Source: Taxillus chinensis (lineage: Eukaryota; Streptophyta; Magnoliopsida; Santalales; Loranthaceae). Taken from it: a DNA stretch of 64,000 nt. Location: NCBI GenBank assembly GCA_023512835.1, contig CM042090.1:54113365-54177364 (forward strand), read 5' to 3'. Numbering within the stretch: position 1 is the stretch's first letter; each line of letters starts with the position of its first letter. Under the pieces are notes generated by a model that had not been told where the DNA came from, ran no database searches, and worked only from the letters and a program-made list of their open reading frames with translations. Of the stretch, positions 1 through 10,022 are shown one piece after another. Made by a program: the position numbers and the translations under genes.

Positions 1-1022
1 ATGTAAATTCATATAGGTGTGATCTCCTATATGAATGTTGGCCTTCGATGGCGTTTTTGGTGTGATTTCGAGGTTGGGTGGTTAGTGCATGTTAAGTGTT
101 TGATAAAATGTCGGTATGAATATGCCTGTGTATGCTCGAAACGTGTTTGAAATAATGCCTGTGAGGCTATGCATATTATGTGTTTGGAATACTCGCCGTG
201 TGGGTGGGTTTGTGAGCTCTGTGAATATATGCATGCTAAGTGTTCGACGTTATTCCCGTGTGACTAAGTATATTAAGTGTGATGTTATGCCTGTATGGCC
301 TTGTGTCTGCGTGTTTGCTTGTACACCCGGTGGTCGTGGAAGCCTGGGACTGTTTTGTGGAACCCGATGGCCGTGGAAGCCCGGGACTGTTTTGTGGAAC
401 CCGGTGGTCGTGGAAGCCCGGGACCGTTTTGTGGAACCCGGTGGTCGTGGAAGCCCGGGACCGTTTTGTGGAACCCGGTGGTCTGGAAGCCCAGGATGTT
501 CTTGAAACCCGGTGGGTGTGGAAGCCCAGGAGTGTTTATGTACCGATCCATGTATGATTGTGTTTCTTTGTTATAGCATTGTAACTATATCTGGTGGAAT
601 AATTGTATCACGACACAACGACTAGTACACGAGGCATGTAGATGTTAGGTGCATGGGATGGGTTGGGGAGACATGATCCCTCTGAGCTGTGGTTGCTCAC
701 CCCCTCCTACCATGTTGTTTTCTTTTCAGGAACCTACGGGCGTTAGGTGGGACCCCAAGGTGGAAGACCTTATTTATTTTATTGTTTATGTTATTTTATT
801 ATGGGAATTGATGTAACCCCAATGGGGATGGATTGAAAAGAAGACTTTGTATTAAAGGCTGATCTGGTTTGTGGACCGTTGATGGACTTTATTTTTCTTG
901 AATGTGTTGTGAATGTTTAAAATGTTCGGTTCTTGGTTTGTATCCTAACCCCTTTGCCCTCCGTGTGGGTAAAAAGGGGAGTCACGTACCGGTTTCCTCG
1001 GGTTGGAAATCCGGGCGTGACA
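1..1022 (+). repeat. Element 1 5' LTR, 3' portion only
   Basis: Nearly identical to 6341-7367 and ends in GGGCGTGACA directly before the primer binding site. It holds a hairpin at 7-36 and a six-unit 37-bp tandem repeat at about 318-530. The TATA box and U3 of this LTR lie left of the window. Confidence 0.93.
318..530 (+). repeat. 37-bp tandem repeat in element 1 5' LTR, six units
   Basis: The unit carries GTGGAAGCCCGGGAC and TGTTTTGTGGAACCCGG; the period measured from repeated cores is 37 bases. Units 5 and 6 are the most diverged. The matching array in the 3' LTR is at 6660-6880 and in the solo LTR at 12905-13045. Confidence 0.9.
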
Positions 1023-1453
1023 ATATGGTATCGGAGCATGGTCTAGTTGGCCTAGGGTAGTGGGCGGACTTGGTTATCTTGAGTCCTTTGGAGGAGCCTG
1101 GAGGGACATGCCTGATCAACATTGTCCTCTTTGAGCCTCCAAGGTGTACTTAGGGTAGTCCGGTCTTGTGGTAGGATTTGCATGCATTGGCATTAGGGCA
1201 CTAGTTACATATGTTGTCATGTGTGAAGGATGTGCATAACATGATTATGTGTGAACCGTGCAACTCTGAATATTCTTGGACTGCCTTGGGTATGACTACA
1301 ATGTGGATTCGTTGTGTGCAATATTGATTGATGCAATGGTTACAATGTGTGTAATGCCATGTACGGCTTGACTTGATAATGGGGTAGAGGTAGTCAACTT
1401 GTTAGTAGTCAAACGCGTTTCGACGTTTGTGCATCTTACTTCATGTAGTAAGA
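1023..1453 (+). other. Element 1 leader between primer site and gag
   Basis: After the primer binding site this stretch has no coding match. It is the 5' untranslated leader, where packaging signals would be expected; I see no distinct structure. Confidence 0.6.
1026..1041 (+). promoter_or_regulatory. Primer binding site, initiator tRNA-Met type
   Basis: TGGTATCGGAGCATGG begins 3 bases after the LTR end. It matches the usual TGGTATCAGAGC complement of the initiator tRNA-Met 3' end with one A-to-G change. It primes minus-strand DNA synthesis. Confidence 0.85.
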
Positions 1454-2570
1454 ATGCCACCGAGGAGAGTGACACGTACGTCCGGGCGATGGGCTGATGA
1501 GTCATCTGCCCATGAGGGTCCGGGTGCGGGACCATCCGTTGGAGGGCATGCGTTATTACTGGCACAGCTACAAGAAGGCATTCGGCCGGAGGTACGAGAG
1601 CTACGGGAGGGACTCCGGCAGACGTTCGGGGAGGAGGTGCGCCGTGAGATGGCAAAGACAGGTGGTGGCACCACCACCACCACCCAGGGAGAGCTGCCTC
1701 GTGAGCGTGAGAGTTCGCTGGGTGGTGTACCGACCCGTGCGAGAGGATGACGTGGTGACACGGTTCCGAAAGGAACAACCTCCGCGATTTAAGGGGGGGG
1801 AAGATCCTGTGGTAGGCCGAACGAGTGGTTGAGGCAGATTGAGCATGTGTTCTCCTTTCTCCTTGCCTCGGGAGGAGGATAAGGTGCGGCCGGCACTTGG
1901 GCACTTGGAGGGGGATGCTTTGGAGTGGTGGACGAGTGTTGCGGGGAGCCGTGCGGTGCAACTCATGTTTTGGGAGGAATTCTTGCAACTCTTCCATGAT
2001 GAGTTCTTCCCGGAATCGGTGAGATGGCGGAAGAGGGAGGAATTTGGCAGCCTGAAGCAAGGATCAAAGACGGTGCCCGAGTATGAGCGGGAGTTCCGGA
2101 GCTCGAGTAGGTTTGCCCCCGAGACAGTGGCAAAGGAGGACCTGAAGGCCCACAAGTTCACTCTGGGTCTTCGGCCAGCCCTTAGGGAGAGGGTGGCAAT
2201 TCTACGCTTGAGGACTTATCTTTGAGGCCGTGGAGACGGCCCGTATAGGCGAGAGAGAGCTGGATGGTGGGAGGCGGGCCCATCAGGGTCGCCGGTTGCG
2301 AGTGGGCCTGATCGAGATGCAGGGTCCAAGAGGCTCAAGACGGAGGAGAGGGATAGTAGTTCCTTCCGCAGCGGGGGGACAGACATTGGTGAACCCAGGG
2401 AGGTCTAGCTTTGGCGGTGGCGCAGGGGGCGGTCCAGGGGGGGTCTCCCCAGCGGTTGTTCCGCTGGCTGTGGAGAGCAAGGCCACTTGAGAAAGGAGTG
2501 TCCAAAGAGGGACTGGAAATGCCATAGATGTGGACGAGAGGGCCATCTGAGCCGGGTTTGCCGGAGTGGC
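1454..2570 (+). pseudogene. gag: Element 1 gag, frameshifted
   Basis: Gag forms the capsid of the virus-like particle and binds element RNA. The likely start is the ATG at 1454 (MPPRRVTRTSG). The capsid core follows in pieces: QPPRFKGGEDP near 1780, LEGDALEWWTSVAG near 1900, and the FHDEFFPESVR to VPEYEREFRSSSRFAPE segment at about 1990-2120. Two zinc-knuckle motifs follow. The first, near 2460-2495, has three residues instead of two between its first cysteines and lies in a different frame from its surroundings. The second, CHRCGREGHLSRVC at about 2520-2560, is a correct C-x2-C-x4-H-x4-C. At least three frame changes and a stop near 2223 break the gene, so it cannot make a capsid. Confidence 0.85.
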
Positions 2571-5507
2571 AACAGGGGAGTTGGAGGCATGACATCCAGC
2601 ACAAGGAGTGATGCCAGTTTTCGTGCACCAGCAAAGAGACCAGCTCGTCAGTGGCCGGCTAGTCAGGCAGGATCGAATCAGACCCGACCTCAGGGGAGGC
2701 CGGAGCGGCAGCAGACTGAAGCTGGAGGCAGCCTTGGCGGGAAGCGCCCAGTGAGTGAGCCGACCAGTGGCACGGGCCAAGGGAGGGTGTTTGAGCTGGA
2801 GGCGACGTGCCCGGAGGAGGGCCGAGCTACCACCCCCACCACCGAGGGTGGAGCAGGACCATCGGTGGTTAGAGGTACCCTCTTGATCTCCCGTACCTTA
2901 GCTTCTGTTCTTTTCGATACGGGTGCATCATGTTCATTTGTTGCTGAGCTTGTAATGGACGGCTTGGGGTTAGCCTGTGTGGAGGCCGTGAGGCCCCTAG
3001 TTGTGGAGTCTCCGGTAGGAGGCATGATTGAGGTACGGCGAGTGTGTCGTGGCTGTGTGTTAACCATAGGCGAGGTGGAGCTGAGTTTTGACTTGCATGT
3101 GATGCCTTTGAGGACGTTTGACCTGATCTTGGGTATGGATTGGCTTATGGCTTTCCAGGCCAAGATAGATTGTTATCGGCGGCGTGTGACCTTCGTGACA
3201 CCCGCGGGGACTTCTTGCACCCTGCGGGGAGTGGGATTGTGAGGCGAGTCGGGCCGGGCCGGTGTTGGACCAGTGGGGTGCCATTACCCACGGGTTAGCG
3301 GCCCCGACCTTTGCCGAGGAGGGTAAGGTGGAAAGGAGGGTGTGGCCCGCTGTTGTGGACCAATTTCAGGATGTCTTTCCTAGAGCGTTGAGGAGTTTGC
3401 CACCTAAGAGGAGTGTGGAGTTCACCATTGAGTTGGTGCCGGGGACGGGTCCGATTTCCCCCAGGTAGCGTATCGTATGGGGCCAGCCGAGTTGAGGGAG
3501 CTTCAGAGGCAAATCGAGGAGCTGGTGGGTCGGGGGTATATCGGACCGAGTACCTCACCTTGGGGTGCTCCGGTGCTCTTTGCTAAGAAGGCCGATGGCA
3601 CGCTTCGTCTCTGCATTGACTACGGAAGGCGAATTCGATGATCGTGAAGAACAAGTACCCGTTGCCTCGGATAGATGACCTGTTTGACCAATTGAGTGGG
3701 GCCCAGTGGTTTTCCAAGATAGATTTACGGTCGGGGTATCACCAGCTCGGGGTTAGGGAGGAGGACATCCCTAAGACGGCTTTTCAGGTGCAGGTATGGG
3801 CATTATGAGTGGGTAGTGATGCCTTTCGGGCTCACTAATGCGCTAGCAGTTGTTCATGCATTTGATGAACCAAGTTTTTGCCCCATACTTAGACTCGTTC
3901 GTGGTGGTGTTTATCGACGATATCTTGGTGTATTCCAAGACCGAGAAGGAGCATGTGGAGCACTTAGAACAAGATGTTGCGAACCTTGAGGACCAGCATT
4001 GTTTGCTAAGTTTAGCAAGTGTGAGTTTTGGCTGCAGGAGGTTCACTTTCTTGGCCATGTGGTGTCACTGAGGGAGTCGGGGTGGACCCGGCCAAGATTG
4101 AGGCCGTGGCATCGTGGGCGAGGCCAACCAACGTTTTTGAGATCCGTAGTTTTCTTGGTTTGGCGGGGTACTATCGTCGTTTTGTAGAGGGGTTCTCCCG
4201 TTTGGCGGCTCCTATGACGGCGTTGACTAGGAAAGGAGTGAAATTTGAGTGGACGGACAAGTGCCAGGCGGGCGTTTGAGACTCTCAAAACCCGTTTGAC
4301 CACCGCACCCGTGTTGAGGTTGCCTAGGGAGGATATCCCATATGAGGTATACCGTGTGATGCGTCTAGGGTTGGTTTGGGGTGTGTGCTTATGCAGGGAG
4401 CACAACGGTGTGGTAGCTTATGGGTCGAGGCAGTTGAAGCCTCATGAGCAGAATTATCCTACTCATGACCTTGAGTTAGCGGCTGTTATCTTCGCCCGAA
4501 GAGTTGGCACTACCTCTTGGGGGAAAAGTTTGTGGTGTTCTCGGATCACAAGAGCCTTCAATACATCTTTACTCGAAGGATTTGAATTTGAGGCAAAGGA
4601 GATGGGTGGAGTATTTGCAGACCTTTGATTTTACTCTTGCCTATACCCCGGGCAAGGGTAATGTTGTGGCTGATGCATTGAGGAGAAAAGGGAAAGCCGA
4701 GGTGGCCGTGAGGGAGTGGAAGCCGATGGAGCAACTTGGCGACGTTACGGCTGCGGCTTTGTTGCTCATGATGGTGGGTCGGTCCCTGAGTCCTTTGGTG
4801 GTTGTGCTTGAGTTGTACCAGGCGCGTCCGGGAGGGACAGCTGGGTGACATTGAGTGTGAGGTTCTCTCAGTGCCCGTATTGAGGCCGGGGGAGCTATCC
4901 TGGGGACCTGACGGAGGGTCCTAAGCATGAGTTGTCATTTCAGGGGCAGTTGGTAGTGGCTTCTTCCCTCAGGGATGAGGTGATGAGGGAGTTTCACCAG
5001 TCTAGAGTTGCTGTACATCCAGGGGGTACGAAGATGTACCATGCGCTTCGCGGACATTTTTGGTGGCCTGGGATGAAACGCGATGTAGCTGCCTTTGTTT
5101 CGCGGTGCCTCACGTGTCGCCAGGTGAAGGCCGAGCATCGGCGGCCGGCGGGCATGTTACAGCCCTAGCCCATAGCGAGAATGGAAGTGGGACCATATCG
5201 CGATGGATTTTGGGATTGGTCTTCCACCCACAACCGGGAGGAAGGATATGATTTGGGTGATTGTGGATCGACTCACAAAGTCGGCCCATTTCCTTGTTGT
5301 TCGCGAGCGGGACTCTATTGGGACCTTGAGTCACCGTACATGAATGAGATTGTGAGACCGCATGGAGTACCATCATCGGTTGTCTCGGACCGGGATTCGA
5401 GGTTCACTTCCCGTTTTTGGGCAGGTTTGCAGGAGGCTATGGGGACCAAGCTTCACCCTGAGTACGACCTTTCACCCTGAGACCGACGGCCGACAGAGAG
5501 GACGAAT
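2571..5507 (+). pseudogene. pol: Element 1 pol (protease, RT, RNase H, integrase), frameshifted and 3'-deleted
   Basis: Domains in order: aspartic protease with LFDTGASCSFV near 2910-2945 (intact DTG); RT with [18 protein letters not shown] near 3640-3690 and [10 protein letters not shown] near 3910-3940; RNase H region about 4190-4700; integrase zinc finger with HPGGTKMYHALRGHFWWPGM near 5015-5075 and CLTCRQVKAEH near 5107-5140; core with [14 protein letters not shown] near 5380-5420 and a TERTN-like stretch near 5490-5507. Sequence then jumps to the 3' noncoding end, so the integrase C-terminus and the chromodomain expected of this lineage are gone. Several one- or two-base indels and a stop at 3466 (CAGGTAGCG) break the frame. 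No product is possible. Confidence 0.88.
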
Positions 5508-5577
5508 GGGTAGCTTGTGTTTGTTTTCCTCTTATGTCATTTCTTTTCGAGGACGAAAAGTCTTAAGGGGGAGAGGA
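5508..5577 (+). promoter_or_regulatory. Element 1 3' end and polypurine tract
   Basis: TTTCGAGGACGAAAAG and then AAGGGGGAGAGGA at 5565-5577 directly abut the 3' LTR. A purine run at this spot primes plus-strand DNA synthesis in Ty3/gypsy elements. Confidence 0.85.
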
Positions 5578-5665
5578 TGTAAGGACCCGTACCTTGAGTT
5601 AGTCGGTTTTACCCCGGAGTAGAGTTTTTCTAGATTTTGACCTAGTAAATGGACTCCAATGAATT

Positions 5666-6084
5666 CACGTGCAAAAGGAAAGATGCTTAGAATGGTGTCC
5701 CCTATCTACCACGAAGTTTCAGGCCAAATGGACTTGTATGTGAGGTGCACGTGATATGGGTCCAATTCACGTGCAAGTGTAATTGTCTTCTAAATGATGC
5801 AAGGAGGCTAGGGGTGAAGTTTGAGAGCATTTGGAGTCCATATGGAGGTGCACGTGAATTGGGGAATTCACGTGCAAATTGGCGTGCAGGCTTATTTTTG
5901 CATGGTTCCCTTGGTTTTGACATTCTAAGGAACTTTCTCCAAAGGACCATGTTGAAATTCTGAGTATTTTGGCCTATAGGGGTGCGAAAAGGTGCTAACT
6001 TGTGTGATCAAAACTACGTCGTTTTGATGCGGGATTCACTTAATCAAAACTACGTCGTTTTGATGTTGTGTTGGCTATATAAGG
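5666..6084 (+). promoter_or_regulatory. Element 1 U3 promoter: G-box pairs, near-palindromes, TATA box
   Basis: Five CACGTG cores occur within 209 bases; the last four form two inverted pairs (GCACGTGA..TCACGTGC). Two copies of a 22-base near-palindrome with core CAAAACTACGTCGTTTTG follow, the second ending 11 bases before TATATAAGG. CACGTG is the plant G-box bound by bZIP and bHLH factors (family knowledge). That these drive this LTR is inference. Confidence 0.7.
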
Positions 6085-6346
6085 AGGAGAAGCCCTCTGT
6101 TTTAGGTTTAGGGTTCTCTTCAGTTGCTACAGGCCGTCGTAGAGAGAGAGAGAGCTAGAGAGAGAGAAGGAAGGGGAGTTGCTGGTTGCTGCCGGGCCGG
6201 AGCATCTTGCGTGGGAAGGACGGCGTTTAGTGCGGGAGCAGGGAAGATCTGTTTTAAGGTAGGGATTCTGTTCTTCCTAAGTCCTCCTCTGGCCTAGGGT
6301 CCTAGGGCAGAATATGAGTTATATCTGTTATATTATTTATATGTAA

Positions 6347-6376
6347 ATTCATATAGGTGTGACCTCCTATATGAAT
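6347..6376 (+). other. Perfect 11-bp inverted repeat (hairpin) in LTR
   Basis: ATTCATATAGG is followed after 8 bases by CCTATATGAAT. The same hairpin is at 7-36 in the 5' LTR and on the opposite strand near 13342-13372 in the solo LTR. It lies downstream of the TATA box, so it should be in the transcript. Confidence 0.75.
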
Positions 6377-6659
6377 GTTGGCCTTCAGTGGCGTTTTGGT
6401 GTGATTTCTGAGGTTGGGTGGTTAGTGCATGTTAAGTGTTTGATAAAATGTCGGTATGAATATGCCTGTGTGTATGCTCAGAACGTGTTTGAAATAATGC
6501 CTGTGAGGCTATGCATATTATGTGTTTGGAATACTCATTGTGTGGTGGGTTTGTGAGCCTGTGAATATATGCATGCTAAGTGTTCGACGTTATTCCCGTG
6601 TGACTAAGTATATTAAGTGTGATGTTATGCCTGTATGGCCTTGTGTGCTGCGTGTTTGC

Positions 6660-6880
6660 TTGTACACCCGGTGGGCGTGGAAGCCCGGGACTGTTTTGTG
6701 GAACCCGGTGGTTGTGGAAGCCCGGACTGTTTTGTGGAACCCGGTGGCTGTGGAAGCCCGGGACTGTTTTGTGGAACCCGGTGGTCGTGGAAGCCCGGGA
6801 CTGTTTTGTGGAACCCGGTGGTCGTGGAAGCCCGGGACTGTTCTTGAAACCCGGTGGTCGTGGAAGCCCGGGAGTGTTTA
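6660..6880 (+). repeat. 37-bp tandem repeat in element 1 3' LTR, six units
   Basis: Same unit as 318-530 but with its own point differences and a one-base deletion in unit 2 (GGAAGCCCGGACTG). A CCCGGG core recurs in most units. Confidence 0.88.
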
Positions 6881-7367
6881 TGTACCAGTCCATGTATGAT
6901 TGTGTTTGTTTGTTATAGCCTTGTAACTATATCTGGGTGGAATAATTGTATCACGACACAAGCACTTGTACACGAGGCATGTAGATGTTAGGTGCATGGG
7001 ATGGGTTGGGGAGACATGATCCCTACTGAGCTGTGGTTGCTCACCCCTCCTACCATGTTGTTTTCTTTTCAGGAACCTACAGGCGTTAGGTGGGACCCCA
7101 AGGTGGAAGACCTTATTTATTTTATTGTTTATGTTATTTTATTATGGGAACTGATGTAACCCCAATGGGGATGGATTGAAAAGAAGACTTTGTATTAAAG
7201 GCTGATCTGGTTTGTGGACTGCTTGATGGACTTTATTTTTCTTGAATGTGTTGTGAATGTTTAAAATGTTCGGTTCTTGGTTTGTATCCTAACCCCTTTG
7301 CCCTCCGTGTGGGTAAAAAGGGGAGTCACGTACCGGTTTCCTCGGGTTGGAAATCCGGGGCGTGACA

Positions 7368-7730
7368 CATTCACATTGTCCAGAATGTGTCCTCTCTCTG
7401 CCTAATTACTGGTGTGTGATCTGTTTTGGTTTACGCTCTCACGTTGTCAAAATCACACTCCACCTGGTAAGAATATGTTTCATGTTGTCTCTACCCAAGT
7501 TGCTGCATGTTTTGCTTGCTTCACAAATGTTTATTCTATGTCATGGTTCTCATTATACCCATGTTTAATTACTAACGAAGATATCTTGAGTTTGATCATA
7601 TAAAATTTTGTTGATGTACACCTCACTTTTCAAGTATAATTATTTATATTTATTAACTTATAATTGTGTCCTCGTATGAGGACAAAATCTAACTTTCTCC
7701 ATGTGTTTTAGGTCTTTCTTTAAATGTTAT
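7368..7730 (+). other. CACTA DNA between element 1 and the transposase start
   Basis: AT-rich and noncoding as far as I can see. A possible splice acceptor (TGTTTTAG) lies at 7703-7710, shortly before the first transposase codons. No CACTA subterminal repeats recognised. Confidence 0.4.
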
Positions 7731-8172
7731 ATGAAGATGGATATACCCTTAGATAAATCTTGGATGTCCATGGATAGTAGATTGCCCAAATATAACGAGG
7801 GAGTTAATCAGTTTCTAAAATTTGCAATGCTAAATGCAAATGGCCATAACTCATTGAGATGTCCATGTGTTCGATGTGTTAACTGCGAGTGTTTACCTTT
7901 AGAAGAGGTAAGAGATCATTTGTTCGTTCATGGAATTTATCAAAGGTACCACACATGGTATTGGCATGGAGAAGAATTGCCAAGTGTACAAGAATTGCCA
8001 AGGGTTACATCTTATCCAGAACGGATTGGTTGTTTCACCTATTTTGAAGCTTACACACCCGAAGACGATGCAGACGCAGTGGACATGGTTAAAGCTGCTT
8101 AAGAGCAATGTCCTGATGATCCTTATGTGTTTAAAAAACTACTTAAGGATGCTAAAAAGCCTTTGTACCCCG
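7731..8172 (+). pseudogene. CACTA transposase gene, N-terminal exon (transposase-associated domain)
   Basis: The ATG at 7731 opens MKMDIPLDKSWMSMDSRL, then NQFLKFAMLNANGHNSLRCP and a CPCVRCVN motif. This is the layout of the transposase-associated domain at the N-terminus of plant CACTA TNP2 proteins (Pfam PF13963 type): a W near the start, an acidic/FLxFA stretch and a C-x-C-x2-C cluster, probably binding zinc and DNA. A frame break (TAA at 8101-8103, then resumption in the same frame) precedes EQCPDDPYVFKKLLKDAKKP. The exon is cut at 8172 by a solo LTR and continues at 10023 or 10028 (PGYSKFTKLSVV). Not functional as it stands. Confidence 0.82.
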
Positions 8173-8687
8173 TATCACGCCCCGGATCTCCCAACACCGA
8201 GAAACCGGTTAGTGATGCCCCATGCCACGCACCCAGGAGGTCAAGGGGTTGGTGAATGGTCACCTAATAGGGCTCCCTCAAGGGTGCTGCCCACAACCTG
8301 CTATAATCTCACACACGACATGCACAAACCACACAATAGAATACTCCATTTAGCAAAACTGTATTACATGATACATAGGGTCACCAGCCCCAAAACACAG
8401 TGTTCCAAATAAATACAGGAGTTTCAAGTTTAACAGTTACAATGTCTCAAAAAAAATAGTAAATCAACACATATGCTTCCACGGTGGAACAGCTTCCTAA
8501 CGCCTGCTAGGTCCTGCAGAAAAAGACATTAAAGGTGGGTGAGCAAACCATAGCACAATAGGGGTTATGCCTCCCTGGACCAACCCAACATCTCCTTCAC
8601 AAAATGCTCAGTGCAGATATCTACAGTGTAGTGTACCTAAAGTAGCAATGGAAAACACACAAGGAATTCACAGGTGGTTCACTCAAT

Positions 8688-8885
8688 GGAACCTCAGCAT
8701 CTCATGTCCAATCCAGGACTGTCCCCTCAATGGGACCTCAGTATCTCATGTCCAATCCAGGACTGTCCCCTCAATGGGACCTCAGCATCTCATGTCCATC
8801 CCATGGACTGTCCCCTCATTGGAACCTCAATATCTCATGTCCATCCCATGAACTGTCCCCTCATTGGGACCTCAATATCTCAACC
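8688..8885 (-). repeat. 44-bp tandem repeat, about 4.5 units
   Basis: Core CTCATGTCCAATCCAGGACT then GTCCCCTCAATGGGACCTCA; the first period is exactly 44 bases (8701 to 8745). It sits in the solo LTR at about the position held by the 37-bp array in element 1 LTRs, but the unit is unrelated. Confidence 0.85.
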
Positions 8886-9404
8886 ACAAGCACAGTAACA
8901 AAGCACACAAAGCATCTCATGGAATATCTTTATTAAAGCATAACAATTCTCATGCATGTACTAAATTCCCAACACACATCAATAAAGTTCCACCACGTCT
9001 CAATTCCATGTTTCATCACACAAAACGCATGCACAATATACACTCAAATGTATACCACCATATATAAATATATTTACACATATCTCAGATTCACATATCA
9101 TTATACAATCTCCCCAAAAACGTTGTATTAAGCAATCATAACAATGGAAACTAATTCCAGGAGATAGAACCACCTACCTCAAATCCAAATGTGTTAGGGT
9201 TTAGAAATCAAGAAAATCGGGTGATCCTCTTTCGTCCTTGCTCCTCTTCAATGGCACCTCCCGCTCCTAAGCACGCACCTGCTATGATCGCGCAGATGAT
9301 GATCTCTCTCTCTTTGCGTCAGTGGCTACTGAAGAAGAACCCTAAAAATCGAAAAACAGGAAAACATATCGAAAATACGCTATCACAGAGGCGACGTTGA
9401 CCAA

Positions 9405-9728
9405 AAACAGGCAAAATCGACCCACATCGACCAACCTTCTCGCGTCGACCAGGTATCCATGTCGACCAAAACTCACATCGCACCAGGTCGATCTCAGGCT
9501 GGGTCGACCACATCGACCCACGTCAAACATTTCTCGCGTCGACCAATACACAGGGGAAAAGCTCTCGAGAAATTGGTCTCTGTCAACCTCGACCGCACAT
9601 TGACCGATGTCGACCACAATTCTCGCATCGACCACTCACATCGACGTACATCGACCACGTCGACCGCTCACTCTTCCAGGTCGACCACGTCGACCCCAGC
9701 CACACCGACCAAAGCCACATCGACCAGG
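9405..9728. repeat. TCGACC-rich degenerate array in solo LTR
   Basis: The words CATCGACCA and GTCGACCA recur about every 10-30 bases, well over a dozen times, without a fixed period. On the minus strand it reads TGGTCGAC. A similar array (GGTCGAAGGTCAACGG) occurs in the LTR of element 5 at 61548-61945. Confidence 0.75.
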
Positions 9729-9774
9729 TTTTCATGCGAAATTCTAACTTAGCTTTCTCTAAAATAATTTGGCT

Positions 9775-9900
9775 TCCGGGGCACTGCCCCAGAATCCCCG
9801 CAAGGGGCGCTGGCCCCTTGACCCCTACTCGCTGACCGGGGCGCTGCGCCCTCGCCGAGACCCCCACCGAGGCACTGCGCCCTTGGACTCTTGCTAGCCA
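9775..9900. other. GC-rich cluster of short hairpins
   Basis: GGGGCACTGCCCC, GGGGCGCTGGCCCC and GGGGCGCTGCGCCC follow one another within about 120 bases. Each is a small self-complementary stem. The stretch is far richer in GC than its surroundings. Confidence 0.7.
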
Positions 9901-10022
9901 TCGGGTCAAGGTGCTCGCCCAAACACAAATAAAGACTAACTCATCCAAACCCAAATACAGGTCGATACAAAATATAGCACCTCAATCCTCTAACTCTCAG
10001 GACTAGGACACGAGTCCCCATA

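Larger units (their letters stand above)
1..7367 (+). mobile_element. Element 1: Ty3/gypsy chromovirus (Tekay-like), 5' end outside window
   Basis: The window opens inside the 5' LTR: bases 1-1022 align with 6341-7367, the end of the 3' LTR. Order seen: LTR, primer binding site, gag, protease, reverse transcriptase, RNase H, integrase, polypurine tract, LTR. The RT wording ([25 protein letters not shown]) and gag wording are those of Tekay/Del chromoviruses, which is family knowledge. Reading frames are broken many times and the integrase C-terminus and chromodomain are missing, so the copy is dead. The left target duplication is off the window; CATTC follows the right end. Confidence 0.9.
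5578..7367 (+). repeat. Element 1 3' LTR, complete (1790 bp)
   Basis: Starts TGTAAGGACCCG after the polypurine tract and ends GGGGCGTGACA. It contains five CACGTG G-boxes (5666, 5748, 5768, 5851, 5869), two near-palindromes around CAAAACTACGTCGTTTTG (6007-6028, 6043-6064), TATATAAGG at 6076-6084, a GA-rich leader at 6139-6170, a hairpin at 6347-6376 and a 37-bp repeat array at 6660-6880. A second copy of the same family is the solo LTR at 12432-14144. Confidence 0.93.
8173..10022 (-). mobile_element. Solo LTR (1850 bp) of an element-1-related family, inserted in the CACTA transposase
   Basis: Read on the minus strand it ends in CGGGGCGTGATA, the counterpart of element 1's GGGGCGTGACA, and starts TATGGGGACTCGTG. 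Flanks are CCCCG (8168-8172) and CCTCG (10023-10027), a 5-bp duplication with one mismatch. Dropping the insertion and one duplicate restores the transposase reading PLYPGYSKFTKLS. Both ends read TA where TG and CA are expected, consistent with G-to-A and C-to-T decay. There is no internal domain or second LTR, so recombination between LTRs is likely. Confidence 0.78.

Noticed and set aside
279..576. Overlapping open frames on both strands at 116-576, and the like at 6522-6918 and 12857-13184
   Set aside because: They are read through the 37-bp LTR array, whose length (not a multiple of 3) opens all frames; no domain and inconsistent between LTR copies.
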